The notes under the pieces were generated by a model, which saw nothing but the letters and a program-made list of their open reading frames with translations, did not search any database and had not been told where the DNA came from. Positions 13,145 through 25,944 of a DNA stretch of 64,000 bases are shown here, piece by piece. Source of the DNA: Enoplolaimus lenunculus (taxonomy: Eukaryota; Nematoda; Enoplea; Enoplida; Thoracostomopsidae). The stretch spans positions 50,861 to 114,860 of the forward strand of contig JASANG010003139.1 of assembly GCA_030248215.1 (NCBI GenBank), written 5' to 3'. Position numbers and translations under genes: made by a program. Positions within the stretch are counted from its first letter, which is position 1. Every line of letters starts with the position of its first letter.

Positions 13145-13432
13145 GCCCTTACCTACAGCTGGTTTTAAGACAACCACTTTTGGATTCAAACAACCGAGTT
13201 ACACGCATCGACCAATAGTTGTTTAGGACACGACATATACGTTCCTGTGTGTCACGCACCAAAAATGGGACCAATGATCCACACCATCGATAAGCATTAA
13301 GCCCTTATGGATTCAAACGGTTTTCAAAATCCGACCATTTTGAGGCAAACCCAGCGAGTGTCAATATACGAAAAGACTATAAACAAATTAACCGAACCAA
13401 TACCCCTGTCATGCCAGAACTAACCGGTCAGC

Positions 13433-13615
13433 ACGACCCGTGTTCAAAGTTTGTGCCTAAACTTAAGGACCACGTCGGCAATCGAACCTCGTCCGTCTTG
13501 GACTCGAGTCAAGCATGCCACCACTACACCATTGTGATCGACTGCAACAACTTCATATTCCGGTATATGTGCACATGTATGACAATCGGTTTGATTTTAC
13601 ATACACTTACCGTGA
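13433..13615 (-). repeat. tRNA-derived SINE, reverse strand, second copy
   Basis: Same head and tail as the copy at 7690, with A-box-like TGGTGTAGTGG and B-box-like GGTTCGATTGC read on the reverse strand. Confidence 0.72.
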
Positions 13616-14003
13616 GCATATATACCGGCGGATATGCCGCATGCAAAACAACACAAGAACAATATCTTCAAAAACCAAATCAAATCACACAAACCATAAG
13701 CGTTTGCCAGTACGGTTCAAATTTGGCCAACTTCCGGTTCAATCTTTGCACAAGTCACGTGGAGCCTAGTTATCATTTCGTGACATATAACGTAATGTTA
13801 GGAAACGACCGGATCCAAAATTTTGCATTTACCGGATCCGAATCCGGATCCGGATCTTAAAATTCAGATCCGGCCCGGATCCGGTCGATCCCTACCTAAT
13901 GTAACCGTATTTTTTGTTGCAATCGACCATAGCGAACCAGAAAATGATTCAACTGGTGAATAAAGATAATTTCAAAGCTTTAAACGTGTCTTTTGCTAAC
14001 CCC

Positions 14004-14387
14004 CAGGGTGCATCCGGAATTCCAATTCCGATTAGAATTCCGATTCAAAACCAGTTCGGATTCCGTGTAATTTTAATCTTGCTTGTGATACGTCGCATAA
14101 AAATTCTGTATTATTTATCTATTAAATTGTTTTCGACGAGTTAACTATTTATCAATCATTGATTGTAGTTTAGCTTTACAGAACCAAAAATCATCGCCAA
14201 TCTGGTCATGTGATCTTTTTGAAAATTACTGCCAGCTAACTGGCATCCTAAATCATCATTGTATTTTGTCAAAACAAATTATCCGTACAGTCAAAAAATT
14301 TCTAGTTCCGATTCCGATTCCGACTACAACTCCGGTATAAATTTGCTGTTCCGATTCCGGCACAATCCAGTTCCGCTTTGCACCCTG
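14004..14387. mobile_element. hAT-like MITE, CCGG family
   Basis: 384 bp, starts CAGGGTGCATCCGGAATT and ends CGCTTTGCACCCTG. Flanks CTAACCCC and TTAACCCC match at 7 of 8 bases. Confidence 0.82.
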
Positions 14388-15477
14388 TTAACCCCCCCTA
14401 CGTACGCCGCTACCTCTTACCCCCGCTAACTGAGAACCTAACAGTACATATTACACTCTACCCAATCATTAATTCTTATCACCCCAAACGCATCTCGCAA
14501 ATTAAACTGACAGCATGACAACAGAAGCGCACCAGCAGGGCGCCTCCCAACAAATTTGACACGTGTCTCACCCCCTGAGGCGTTTAGGAAACGTGACCGG
14601 CGAAGGGACCGGACACGAGCATTCGCCTCGTTTTCATCCAAGACCAATTTTTTCACCCCTCAGATCTCAGAAATACATATACGGCGCTAATAAATAAAGT
14701 AAAATTCGTTCAAACATTTTAGCTCTAACGATCAATCTGACTGCCCCGCAACCAACGCCTCCGCCCACCCCCGCTTAAAGCCTGTCCCTCAATATAGCAG
14801 ACCCTTAAACGTTCAATATCCAAACACGACGAGGGGGTAATCAATCATTCGATTAGTTTCACTCAGTTGTACGGTTTTCGACCCCCCCCCCAGTCTGTAA
14901 TAGCTCACCCACCAAGTCAAAAATATCATTTTACATCAATACAAACCTCCTTCAAGTCTGTCACTACGGTGATATAAACCAATCAAACATTATCAAATCT
15001 TTTATACCCGTAACAAGTAGAACAGGGTCTAAAATTGTAGGCTGATGGCCCCCATGTCCAACAAAAATTAAACGTACCACCTTATAAAACCTAAAACAAA
15101 CTAGTGTCAGTCATCCAAATATCGACGGTGGGATGGTAATAGGATATACCCCCCTTTGAAATTTACAAATTAAAAAAGTCACATACTAACATGACTAATA
15201 ATAGAAACCCAATTAGGCTATTTTTCACAGAAACTGACACGATTTGCTTAAAAGTATGTAAAAATTTCTAAAATTAATTATGTATCACTCCATTCAGTTC
15301 CGCCGGAAGTTGCCCCCAAACCCCCCAATTGAGAAGGTCCCCGACCAATATGGAGAGGCACCACTTTGGCAAACTAAAAAATTTCATGGGGTCGACTATT
15401 TTAACGCCTGGCCTGCGCTCCCTTCAACGTTATAGTCTCCAAAAATTAAATCCCGCATACACATCTGCACCCAGCAG

Positions 15478-15890
15478 CAGGGTGCAACCCAAATTTCGGT
15501 TTCGCTTCGTGCTTTTTTCATCTTTCGGTTCCGGTTCCGGTAAATGCTTACCGGAATTAAAAATTCCATTAATAAAATTTGATTGGTGGAAATTAAGGTA
15601 TTTTACTAAAAAATGAGGATATAAAATTAAATTGATTTTATTAGTATAGTAAGCAAACCTTGACAATTGCCGAAACTAAAATATCGAAGGAACATTTCGC
15701 TTCCGTGGATTATGAAAATCTAAAATACAGCAGATAAAGTGAATACCTATCTTGAACTTGTGTTGTTTCACCAATAACATTGCAAAAAAGAATATTAAAA
15801 TGAATTTTTCGGCGGCATGCATTTTGTTCAGTTTCCGGTTTCGGTTCCATTTCCGGCAGTTTTTATCAATTTACTTTTATTTCAGTTCAC
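15478..15890. mobile_element. CCGG-family MITE, right end eroded
   Basis: Starts CAGGGTGCAACCC and carries the family interior; the right TIR is lost, so the end is approximate. Confidence 0.65.
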
Positions 15891-16366
15891 CAGAATTTGT
15901 TGAATTTTTGACTTGTGGTCGCGGTTCCAAAGCACCGATACTCAAAAAAATCGAGACCTGCCTAATACCGAGACTTGCCGAGACTGAGACTCCGACTGGC
16001 TGTTAGTGAGACCAATGAACCAACCAGTGCCAACAATTGTCAGTGTCAAACCAAGCGCAAACTTTTTACTTTGCCACAAATCGGCAAACAATACCCCCCT
16101 AAACCTATAGCCAGAAGGGACGTGGGCGATCCAGTGTAAACACCCCCTTCGAATTTTTATTCAACATCTTTTGACATGGTATCAATTTGCAACACAAGAA
16201 CCGCTCCTTCGAAATTTTTACACAACATGGTAACCCCCGATCCAAACTCCAGGATACGCCCCTGCCGTGGAAGACTTCCTCATTATAACAGTCCACACCT
16301 GAAATCCTTTATTTACCCCACAATACAAGACCTTACAGAGAACGCTGGTAAAAAAACCAAATCACC

Positions 16367-16487
16367 ATTAAGGGGCGTCCAGGTTTCGGGTGGGTCCATA
16401 AAAGAGTAGGTTTAGATCGCATAGGCTTAGACTTAGGCTTACGAATACGCTTAATCTACTGTTACGCCCCTTAAAGTAACATTGGCC
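16367..16487. mobile_element. MITE family A, left TIR truncated
   Basis: AAGGGGCGTCCAGGTTTC at the left and TTACGCCCCTTAAAGTAAC at the right; AATCACC on both sides. The right flank is the first monomer of the 44-bp satellite. Confidence 0.75.
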
Positions 16488-17404
16488 AATCACCTAAACC
16501 GCCAACCATTATACCAAATTTCGACCCTGGAATTCACCTAAACCACCAACCATTATACCAAATTTCGACCCTCGAATTCGCCTAAACAACCATTATACCA
16601 AATTTCGACCCTCGAATTCACCTAAACCACCAACCATTATACCAAATTTCGACCCTCGAATTCACCTAAACCACCAACCATCATACCAAATTTCGACCCT
16701 CGAATTCACCTAAACCACCAACCATTATACCAAATTTCGACCCTCGAATTCACCTAAACCACCAACCATCATACCAAATTTCGACCCTCGAATTCACCTA
16801 AACCACCAACCATTATACCAAATTTCGACCCTCGAATTCACCTGAACAACCATTATACCAAATTTCGACCCTCGAATTCACCTAAACCACCAACCATTAT
16901 ACCAAATTTCGACCCTCGAATTCACCTAAACCACCAACCATTATACCAAATTTCGACCCTCGAATTCACCTAAACCACCAACCATTATACCAAATTTCGA
17001 CCCTCGAATTCACCTAAACCACCAACCATTATACCAAATTTCGAGCCTCGAATTCACCTAAACCACCAACCATCATACCAAATTTCGACCCTCGAATTCA
17101 CCTAAACCACCAACCATTATACCAAATTTCGACCCTCGAATTCACCTAAACCACCAACCATCATACCAAATTTCGACCCTCGAATTCACCTAAACCACCA
17201 ACCATCATACCAAATTTCGACCCTCGAATTCACCTAAACCACCAACCATTATACCAAATTTCGACCCTCGAATTCACCTAAACCACCAACCATCATACCA
17301 AATTTCGACCCTCGAATTCACCTAAACCACCAACCATTATACCAAATTTCGACCCTCGAATTCACCTAAACCATCATTATACCAAATTTCGACCCTCGAA
17401 TTCC
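16488..17404. repeat. 44-bp satellite, about 21 copies
   Basis: Unit CACCTAAACCACCAACCATT, ATACCAAATTTCGACCCTCG, then AATT; each carries a GAATTC site. Copies are nearly identical, with three short variants. It starts at the edge of a family A MITE. Confidence 0.95.
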
Positions 17405-17734
17405 CCTTATAACCGTACATTTTTATCACCCATCGCTCTGTTATCTGTGAGCACAATCACCCATCTCCTTCGTAGTCATTTCTTCTATTTGCTATTGCCC
17501 CCTTATCGTCAAAAGTCACATTTAATTACTACTATAGACAGACCACAGATAACTACTTACTATTACAACTCCACTATTCTAACACTTGAATGGCTGTCGT
17601 ATATTGTCTCTCTGCCCCCCTTGAGAATTTTAAGTATTCACCATTTGTGTTCCCTTGCGCCCCATGTGATGCCCCCTGTAGTCATTTAAATTACAACCAA
17701 TTACCTCTCATTTCAATTGCACACTACATTTTGT

Positions 17735-17990
17735 ACATATACATATTATACATATACTTATTTATAACATATATACATATACTTAGATATAACATATATA
17801 CATACACTTATATATAACATATATACATATACTTATATATAACATATATACAAAAACTTATATATCATATATACATATACTTATATATAACATATACATA
17901 TAAACTTCTATTTACCATATATACATATATACAACATATATACATACACATATATTTAACATATACACATACATATTACATGCTCACATT
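17735..17990. repeat. AT-rich microsatellite
   Basis: Imperfect repeats of ATATACATATACTTATATATA. Similar shorter tracts lie at 2220-2400, 4560-4670, 7020-7095 and 12411-12445. Confidence 0.9.
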
Positions 17991-18208
17991 AATAGCCAAA
18001 ATATATGAAGTGCATGTATAGACAGATGCATTGCATGAACACTTCATAGGGGGTCAAAAGACGTCCCCCCGCCACCGTCCGTCTGGAGCGTGGAACCGAA
18101 TTACAAATTTACAAAAGCTAAAATCAGCCCCCCAAATTGTACCATTCTGTACCGTTTTTGGAAATTGCAGCCATTGTTACACATCATACATAGTATGTAT
18201 TCGAGACA

Positions 18209-18360
18209 CAATGGCGGATCCATGGGGGGCCACCCCGGCCGTGCCCCCTCCAACAGCATCTCGACAAAAATCATATAGCAATTTTATGGCAACAGTTCGT
18301 GGTTTGTGTGTGGGTGAAAAAATTAGTTTATTACATGTGAAATTTTGCCCCCCCCCATTT
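18209..18360. mobile_element. GGCGGATCC MITE (family G), truncated
   Basis: Left end CAATGGCGGATCCATGG followed by the family body (AACAGCATCTCGACAAAAAT); the opposite end is missing. Confidence 0.65.
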
Positions 18361-18588
18361 AAGCTATCGTATAACCAAGGCCGGCGTTAAGATAATCGCC
18401 CCCTCCGGCCAAAACAGGTCCGAAGAGGCCGTTAATTAAATGCTTTACAACTCTATAACTTCGAGGTCAGCGAAAAAAAAATTTAGTTTGCCAAATTGGG
18501 GCCATCAAATGGTCGGGAATCTCCCCAATACGGTGGTTTGAGGGGTTGCGCTTCCGCCGGCACTGCATATAACCCATCGTCCAATTAC

Positions 18589-19160
18589 CAGGGTTTCAAC
18601 CGGAACTACATTTTGTCGGAAACGGAATCGGAATCAAATTTTTCTGTCGGAACCGGAATCGGAATAATAAAGTTTTAGTAATTCTATTAAAAACGTTAAA
18701 GGTGAAGCTGTATGACGTTTAACTTTTGTTGCAGTACGCCTGTTTCCGTAACTGTTCACAGTTTCAGTAAAAATTGTTTGTATTGCCGACGGAATACACG
18801 TAACAACTTGGAATATTCACTAAGAAAAACCTACACAATAATTGCGAATGAACGATACAAAACGAAACAAGCATAATCTAAGGTTATTCATCTTAAAACT
18901 CATAACCGAAAAATCAGAATTATTCCAGCATCGGAACAGCAAGAATCCATTATCCGGCTCCGTTATTGGAATGGGGTCGTTGTTAAGATGTTAAAACTTC
19001 ATCAGCGTGAAATGTTAAAATTTGTAACGTAAACACTTTGGGTACCTTAAGCCACAGAAGGCACAATTGTAAGCTCCAGTATTAGATTTTAATTCATTAT
19101 CCGGCGCCGAGGTTAGATTACCCGACTCCGGGCCCGTCAGTTTTTTGTATCCGCACCCTG
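18589..19160. mobile_element. CCGG-related MITE or two overlapping copies
   Basis: Starts CAGGGTTTCAACCGGAAC; the far end reads ATCCGCACCCTG. Inner CGGAATCGGA and ATCCGGCTCC motifs suggest either one 572-bp element or two joined remnants. Confidence 0.5.
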
Positions 19161-19173
19161 ATATATACATATA

Positions 19174-19350
19174 CAATGGCGGATCCATGGGGGGGCATCC
19201 CGGCCATGCCCCCCCCCCAACAGCATCTCGATAAAAATTATATAGCAATTTTGTGACAATAGTTCGTGATTTGTGTGTGGGTCAAAGGTAAGTTTATTAC
19301 CTGTGAAATTTTGCCCCCCCCCCAATTTGGAGATCCTTGATCCGCCACTG
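19174..19350. mobile_element. GGCGGATCC MITE, family G
   Basis: 177 bp, CAATGGCGGATCC to its mirror GGATCAAGG-like end TGATCCGCCACTG; 8-bp duplication TACATATA. Confidence 0.8.
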
Positions 19351-20072
19351 TACATATATATACGCTTATATATGTATGTATATAACGACAGTGCCAAACT
19401 GGTCAAAAGCAAAACACAAACTCAAACAAATTAAACATCGACCCCCTCACCTCACCCCAGAACATCCATCATTCTTATTGTCTGACGTTCCCAACGCCCG
19501 CAAAAACTCAAGTGTCCTCTGTGCAGAAAAATATTTTCAATATCCATCACAGCAATTTTAACGACGGCGTACCCACAATACCGCCCCGTATGACAGACTA
19601 TTTCCTCTCAGGAAATCTATTTTACTGTCCCAGAGAATCCAAGGCGGGTCATCGCGGCCCCAAGGTCCCCAAGCCAACACGGATCCTACGGGGACATTTT
19701 CGAGTTGCGATTTAGCATTAAAATTGTGTTTGGCTCTTCGCTGCTCTGCAACGCATTGCGAGTTTTTGCTACACTATTATATCTCACGCGGCGGTACGGG
19801 CGTCGCCACGTGGGTGCGGCATTCAGTGAGTTGTACCCCCCCAAATTTGGCTGGTGCCCTCCAAATTGACTCAGTCTAAAAGTAACCAATCTTGAGTTGG
19901 AATTGTAGACCGAGGCGCCCCATAAATATTCGGTACCCGCCCCCCCAAACATAATTTTCCGCAGACGTCCGCCGTCGCGGGGGGTCGCAGTTTCAAAAAA
20001 TTATCTCTCGGCTACTGATTCATTCCGACTACAACTTTTGCCATCCATAATTTAAAAAATTTACCCCTGAAT

Positions 20073-20246
20073 CAGTGGCGGATCCAGGATCTCAAAATGG
20101 GGGGGGCAAAATTTCACAGGTAATAAACTTACTTTTGACCCATACACAAACCACGAACTATTGCCACAAAATTGCTATAGAATTTTTGTCGAGATGCTGT
20201 TGGGGGCCCACGGCCGGGGTGGGGGCCCCCCATGGATCCGCCATTG
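20073..20246. mobile_element. GGCGGATCC MITE, family G
   Basis: CAGTGGCGGATCCAGGAT to ATGGATCCGCCATTG; flanks CCCCTGAAT and CCCCTGAT. Confidence 0.8.
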
Positions 20247-20686
20247 CCCCTGATGGCACGTGCTGTAAAATTGATGAACCCGTTCGACCCCACGTTGAGG
20301 TGGCTCAAAATGTACCATCTTACACTATTATTAATTATATGCAAGTGCCAAAAATATCACATTGTGTGTCCCCCCAGAAATTATTATAATTTCATACACC
20401 CTACTTCCCTCGTGCAAGCACCATTCAGAGCGGACGGAAGTCACAGAAAAAATAATTTACACTGCATATATAATTAAAAGCATCGTTCATATCAAACACC
20501 TGAACTCCAGCCATTTTGGGCCCATTACACACTGCAGTTTTTCATTCATAATAAAGAAAGGGCCGATATCAAACGTTTTTCGGCCGATGCCGATTATTAT
20601 TCCGATGTCGATGCCAAATTAGTCGACACATCCCTAATTATTCATAAACTTATCGAGGGTACGGCGGTATACTTTTTGATTTCGTT

Positions 20687-20967
20687 GGCCCATGTACAGA
20701 TGAGGGGCGGAACGTTTTTTGTGGGACTGTAATAGAGTAATCTTATGGTTTTTGCTTGGCTTAGGGTTGGGCTTAGGAATACGCTCAATCTTAATGCTTA
20801 GGCTTAGGCTTAGGAATACGCTCAATCTTAATGCTTAGGCTTAGGCTTAGGAATACGCTCAATCTTATGCTTATGCTTAGGCTTAGGAATACGCTCAATC
20901 TTATGCTTAGGCTTACGCTTAGGAATATGCTTATAATACTCTTCCTCCCCTGTTCTTTACATTAGCC
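20687..20967. mobile_element. MITE family B
   Basis: GGCCCATGTACAGATGAGG at the left, CCCCTGTTCTTTACATTAGCC at the right (edges), several GGAATACGCTCAATCTTA plus TTAGGC units inside. Confidence 0.8.
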
Positions 20968-21363
20968 TAACGTTCAATGCCGTCCGTCACCGTGCGGGTA
21001 CCGTACGTGAGTTAGTCACCTACGATACCGTATAGTACAACGGACGGCGCCGTGTAGTGCCGCCCTGCAATGAGATCTACTATGGAATCCACAAATATTG
21101 ATTATCTACGACTTTACAGATATTAATGGATAGGGGTATATAAAACGTTTGGAACGCGACAGATACGGATCCGTAGCCCCAGCTCACCTTGCTAGTGGGT
21201 GTGGCTAAAAGTTTATCAGGACGGGTGATACAAGGGTTTTCGACAAGTTACAAGCAAGCGTGAAAACTTTCTACGGGAGCACAATTCTTCCGGGGAGCTG
21301 AACCCGTCCTGGTGCCCTTCTGGCTGCAGGCGGACGCGTACCAAGCCCGGTTCCGGCATTTTA

Positions 21364-21670
21364 TCACCTTCCATTGCCACCTTGACTTTTTCTTATTGAG
21401 ACATTAGAATTATCTGCTAGATCCGATGGGTCGACATTTAAGCTTATGCCCCCCCACGCGGTAAGATCACCTATGCTAATTTGATACAAATGAAAAACAG
21501 TATAAGCATGTCTGCAGCCAGCATTGGAGGCTGTCAGTCTAGGTAGGAACCAAGGGACATCAGACCTTTCTACCAAGCAACTGGAACAGTGGGCTAGAGC
21601 GGGGATCGAACTCTCAGCCTATGGATCCTGAAGCGAGCACTCTAACACTGCGTCACGTCGCCCGCCTCTT
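21364..21670 (-). repeat. tRNA-like SINE head with tail
   Basis: Reverse strand: GACGCAGTGTTAGAGTGCTC and GAGAGTTCGATCCCCGC resemble A and B boxes; the unrelated 3' part runs to about 21364. Similar head at 52950. Confidence 0.55.
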
Positions 21671-22224
21671 CAACTGCATTTTTCGTCGACTATGAGTCGA
21701 CCGTATGCTGCCAGCTAGCATACAACAAGAAACCCCCCCCACAAACAACAGCACCAACAAAAAAAAAAAAAAAAAAAAAAAACCACCACCCCATACAGTG
21801 CACTCGCACTATATTGCATGTGCACATAACAAACATGTCTCACATGCTTACAGATGCCACAGCCGTTTCAAGAGATACGTGCGACGATTCCCCCTCACGA
21901 GCTACGTGCCCGAGACAAACGAGCCATATTCGTTAATAACCCGAAAACGTTTTAACCGATCTTGGCTTGTAAAGCGGGTCCGTAGCCAAGGGGGGGCGCA
22001 AGCAGTTTATTTGGACCGAACGCACGAGAAAATATGCATTTAGTATATGTAGTACAAATAAAGCCAAGTTGACACAATCATTTAATGTGTGCAATACACC
22101 CAAATAAAAGAAAAGCTTCGAAAGAGTACATGTCCTACTTATATCTAACTTGGCAAATTCTACGAGTGACTGCTGGAGGAAGGGGTTGATCCACAAATGA
22201 CTACTAAACTGGTGATAGTTGCGA

Positions 22225-22413
22225 CAAATGTATACAACAGGGCCGGAACTGTAGCATAAGCATATTCCTACGCCCACGCCCGAGCCTAAGCGTAAGGATG
22301 AGTCTATACCTAAGTCTAAGCCTAAGCCTAAGCAAAAAAGTTAATTTAAACCTTAAGATTACTCTATTGCAGTCCCGCAGGAAAACATTCCGGCCCTGTT
22401 CCATAAATGGACC
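22225..22413. mobile_element. MITE family B, inverted
   Basis: ACAGGGCCGGAAC at the left and CCGGCCCTGTTCCATAAATGG at the right edge; CCTAAG repeats inside. The left terminal bases are diverged. Confidence 0.65.
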
Positions 22414-23193
22414 GTAATTCCTATACGCCGTTTATTTGAAAACCTATTACTAAAGACTGATGATAGTTGCTATACACACACATTTGAAAATATGGGCCCA
22501 AGCTTCGAACAAACAGCTATTTTAATGCAAACACACTGTACTGTATTTAAACATTATACTCCAGTTTAATATTATTATGTACATAACTGAAAAATAAACA
22601 CAAACAGTAGTAAATATAAACATATAAATATATACGTTTAAAACGTATATCACAAACACACAGTGTTGTGTCACTTTACAATACACATAAAGTAGTTTTT
22701 ACGATGCCAATCAATGGCTGAGTATTCTCAATGCGCACAAACGATACAAACACATATTTAAATACATATATGTCGCAGGCCAATCTGCTAAATAGGCCAA
22801 TTACCTATAGGCCAATCTGCTATTTTGCATAATAGCAGTTTCGCCTTCGCTGAACTGCTATTGAACTTATAGACCAATAAGAATTGATTATTTCGACATG
22901 CGCAATAGCGTTAACCAATCAGCGTTAGTTTTGCATCGATGTTGTTTTGCTATATCTTTTACAATAACTTTGGAGAACTTACGCTAAACTGCAATTTGCG
23001 CTAAACAGCAGATTGGCCTAAATAGCAGATTAGCCTAAATAGCAGATTAGCCTACGACATATATATTATGGATGGGTACCGGACATCCAAGTATCCGGAT
23101 GTCCAGATATCCTAATATGAAAATTATGCTCCGATGTACATCACTAATGTATATATAACTAAAGCAATGGTGGTAGGGTTCATATCATCAGAA

Positions 23194-23562
23194 CAGTGGC
23201 GGATCCAGGATCTCAAAATTGGGGTGTAAGCCAAATTTTCACAGGTACTAAACCTATTTTTGACCCACCCACAAACCACGAACTATTGCCATAAAATTGA
23301 CTTCCTTACGTTCGTTCAATTATTTAAAGGCTCGGATTCGGAAGCCAATTCAGTTTTGAAAAAGCAAAATCCAGTCAGCTTCAGCAATACCCGCTTCTGT
23401 TTTGAATGAGTTGGAACTGCCTGCTATTTTTGGAAAATGTTTTATCATTAGCGATTATGGATTTCAATTTATTTCGTAGAACAGCAATTGACACTATATA
23501 ATTTTTGCCGAGATGCTGTTGGGGGGGCACGGCCGGGGTGCCCCCGCATGGATCCGCAACTG
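23194..23562. mobile_element. GGCGGATCC MITE family G, longer form
   Basis: 369 bp, perfect 8-bp duplication CATCAGAA; longer interior than the 175-bp copies, shared with the copy at 40432. Confidence 0.85.
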
Positions 23563-23667
23563 CATCAGAACAAAATTTTGTTGGAGTCTCAGGCCCGTAG
23601 TCTTTCCATACTGCTGGGCTTGAGGGTCCAGAACAATTAGGAGAGGCATGCGGTTGAAATAACGGTC

Positions 23668-23805
23668 TGTGCAGGTTCAGGGGTGAAACGTTTTTTTGCT
23701 GGACTGTAATAGAGAGCAAAAGCTTAAGCCTTAGATTAATTTTTTTGCTTAGACTTCGTTTAGGAACTTGTCTATATTACTGTTACGGCCCTGTTCTACA
23801 TCGTC
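23668..23805. mobile_element. Short MITE family B remnant
   Basis: TTCAGGGGTGAAACG and TTACGGCCCTGTTCTACA mark the ends; only one short hexamer block remains. Confidence 0.5.
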
Positions 23806-24027
23806 CGGAACATCAATTGTAGAAGCGGAGTTAAACATTTTCGGATCAATTAAAGTTTGCCCGTAGGGGGGCACCCCGACCGCGGCTCCCCAACAGGATT
23901 TCGGGGGATGCAGACAGAATGAGAGAGACGCAATCTCAACCGTAACCTAAATACAAACTGATTGAAAAAAACCCACCAAATTTTGGAAAGGCATCTGGCT
24001 TCTTGCTCGCATGGGCCCATGTCATAC

Positions 24028-24258
24028 ACCGTAAATTTCAGAGAGTTGATTTTAACTCAGTGTGAGTTGAATGACTCAGTCTTAAGACTATTTGAGTTGA
24101 TTCAATTCATTCTGAGTTAATCAATCAACTCACCAAGCGTCAACTAAACTCAGAATGAGAATTAACACAACTGAGAATGAGTTAATGTTTACTGATATTA
24201 ATTCAGAAATAACCAACTCGCTGGCTGAATTGATTAATCAACTCGCTGGAATAGTGTA
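24028..24258. mobile_element. CACTG palindromic MITE, family H
   Basis: Starts CACCGTAAATTTCAGAGAG and ends with its mirror; the body is built from ACTCAGAATGAGTTGA-type inverted motifs. Confidence 0.7.
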
Positions 24259-24559
24259 GTGGTTTTTCGGTTTGCAACGCATATATGTTTTTGATAAACA
24301 CGTCGCTTTCGTCCATGGTCAGTGAAATCAGTAGCGGATCTAGAAATCTCTTAAAGCTGGGCTAAGCGAGATATAGTAGTAGCAGGAAAAAAACTCGCGA
24401 ACGAAGCGAACCAGAAGCCGAAGACAACTTTTGGGGCTAAAACCTTAATACAAACTCTTGGGATTGTTTTCTGCTGGGGGATCAAGGCCGTGGCGGGCAC
24501 TGTTGAGTCCGGCAGTGATTGCCGTGGTCTCTGAACTTTGTTGTCTTCTGACTTGCTCG

Positions 24560-24739
24560 GGTCCATGTATAGAACAGGACCGGAACAGTAGTATCAGTAT
24601 ATTCCTAAGCCTAAGCGTAATGATGAACCTATTCCAAAACCTAAGCCTAAAGCCTAAGCAAAAAATTTAGTCTAAAGCTTAAACTGACTCTGTTACAGCC
24701 CCTCCGGAAAACGATCCGACCCTGTTCTATACATGGGCC
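24560..24739. mobile_element. MITE family B
   Basis: 180 bp from GGTCCATGTATAGAACAGG to CCTGTTCTATACATGGGCC; left flank CTTGCTCG and right flank CTTGaagCTCG differ by a 3-bp insertion. Confidence 0.8.
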
Positions 24740-25692
24740 CTTGAAGCTCGCGTAGTTTTTGAATTACATATTTCTGTCATACAGTTTTGCTCATAAAAAT
24801 ATAGTGTAGTATAAAATTCGGGTATACTTTTTTCCAGCAACAAAAATATCCGGCAATGCAAAATACATGTCCGGGGAAGTCGATTTTTTACCGGAACCGG
24901 ATGTCGATTTGTACCTTCGCATCTATCTCGCTCTGTAGTTCGTAGATGCGGGTTTGAGACAACCCTGTCCCAAATCTATTACGAACATGAAATATTTTTG
25001 CATTCCGCCGAAAAATTATCGAAAAAAATTACCACAAAACTAAAACAAACATACTCTGGTTTTTCCAATGTTCTTCAAAAAAGCATACGGTCAATGTTAC
25101 TTTTAGGGTCGTCCGGTTTTCCTGCGGGACAGCAAGACACAAAAATCGGGTCAAATTCAATACTCCTGCCGACAGCGTTACGGGCAGAGGGGAAAATGGG
25201 ACAAGCCTGTTACGGGCAAATGGAAAACGTGACCGCTGCAATGTTTCGCTGGGAACACGGGAAAATGGGACACGCCTGTTTCGGGTTAATAGGAAAACTG
25301 GACACGCCTGTTTCGGGTTAATAGGAAAACGGGACAATTGCCATTTTTAGCTCGGAAACGGGTCTGTAGTAAAGGAGGGGAGGAGCGGGGGGGGGGGTCA
25401 GCGACCTTGAATGCCCCTCCTGAAAATGGTTAGCCCCCACCAAGGCGAGCTGGCTACGGGCCTGCTGGGAAAACAGGAAAACAAGATATGCTTGTTTAGG
25501 CAAATGAGGAAACGGGAAAGCAGCAAATTTTCGCCGGCAAAACGGGAAAATGGGACAGCGATATGTTCATTGGAAAAACTGGAAAATGGCACACAAATCA
25601 AATTCTTGTCAAACTGTAAAAAACTGTTAGATCGGGGGAACAGGAGTAGCAGATGCTGCTCTCTGGCACTATTGCTCTTCCAGGTCCTGCAA

Positions 25693-25944
25693 CACTGTAA
25701 ATTTCAGTGAGTTGATTTTAACTCAGAATGAGTTGAATCACTCAGTCTGAGTTAGGACTATCAGAACTCAGAATTTTGAGTTGATTCAATTCATTCTGAG
25801 TTAATTAACCAACTCGCCCAGAGTCAATTCAACTCAGCTTGAGAATGAAATCAACTCATAGTGAGTTTATGTTTACTGATATTAATTCAGAAATAACCAA
25901 CTCGCTAGTAGAATTGATTAATCAACTCATTTGAATTTACAGTG
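25693..25944. mobile_element. CACTG palindromic MITE, family H
   Basis: 252 bp from CACTGTAAATTTCAGTGAG to TTGAATTTACAGTG, with AA on both sides. A full-length reference copy for the family. Confidence 0.82.
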
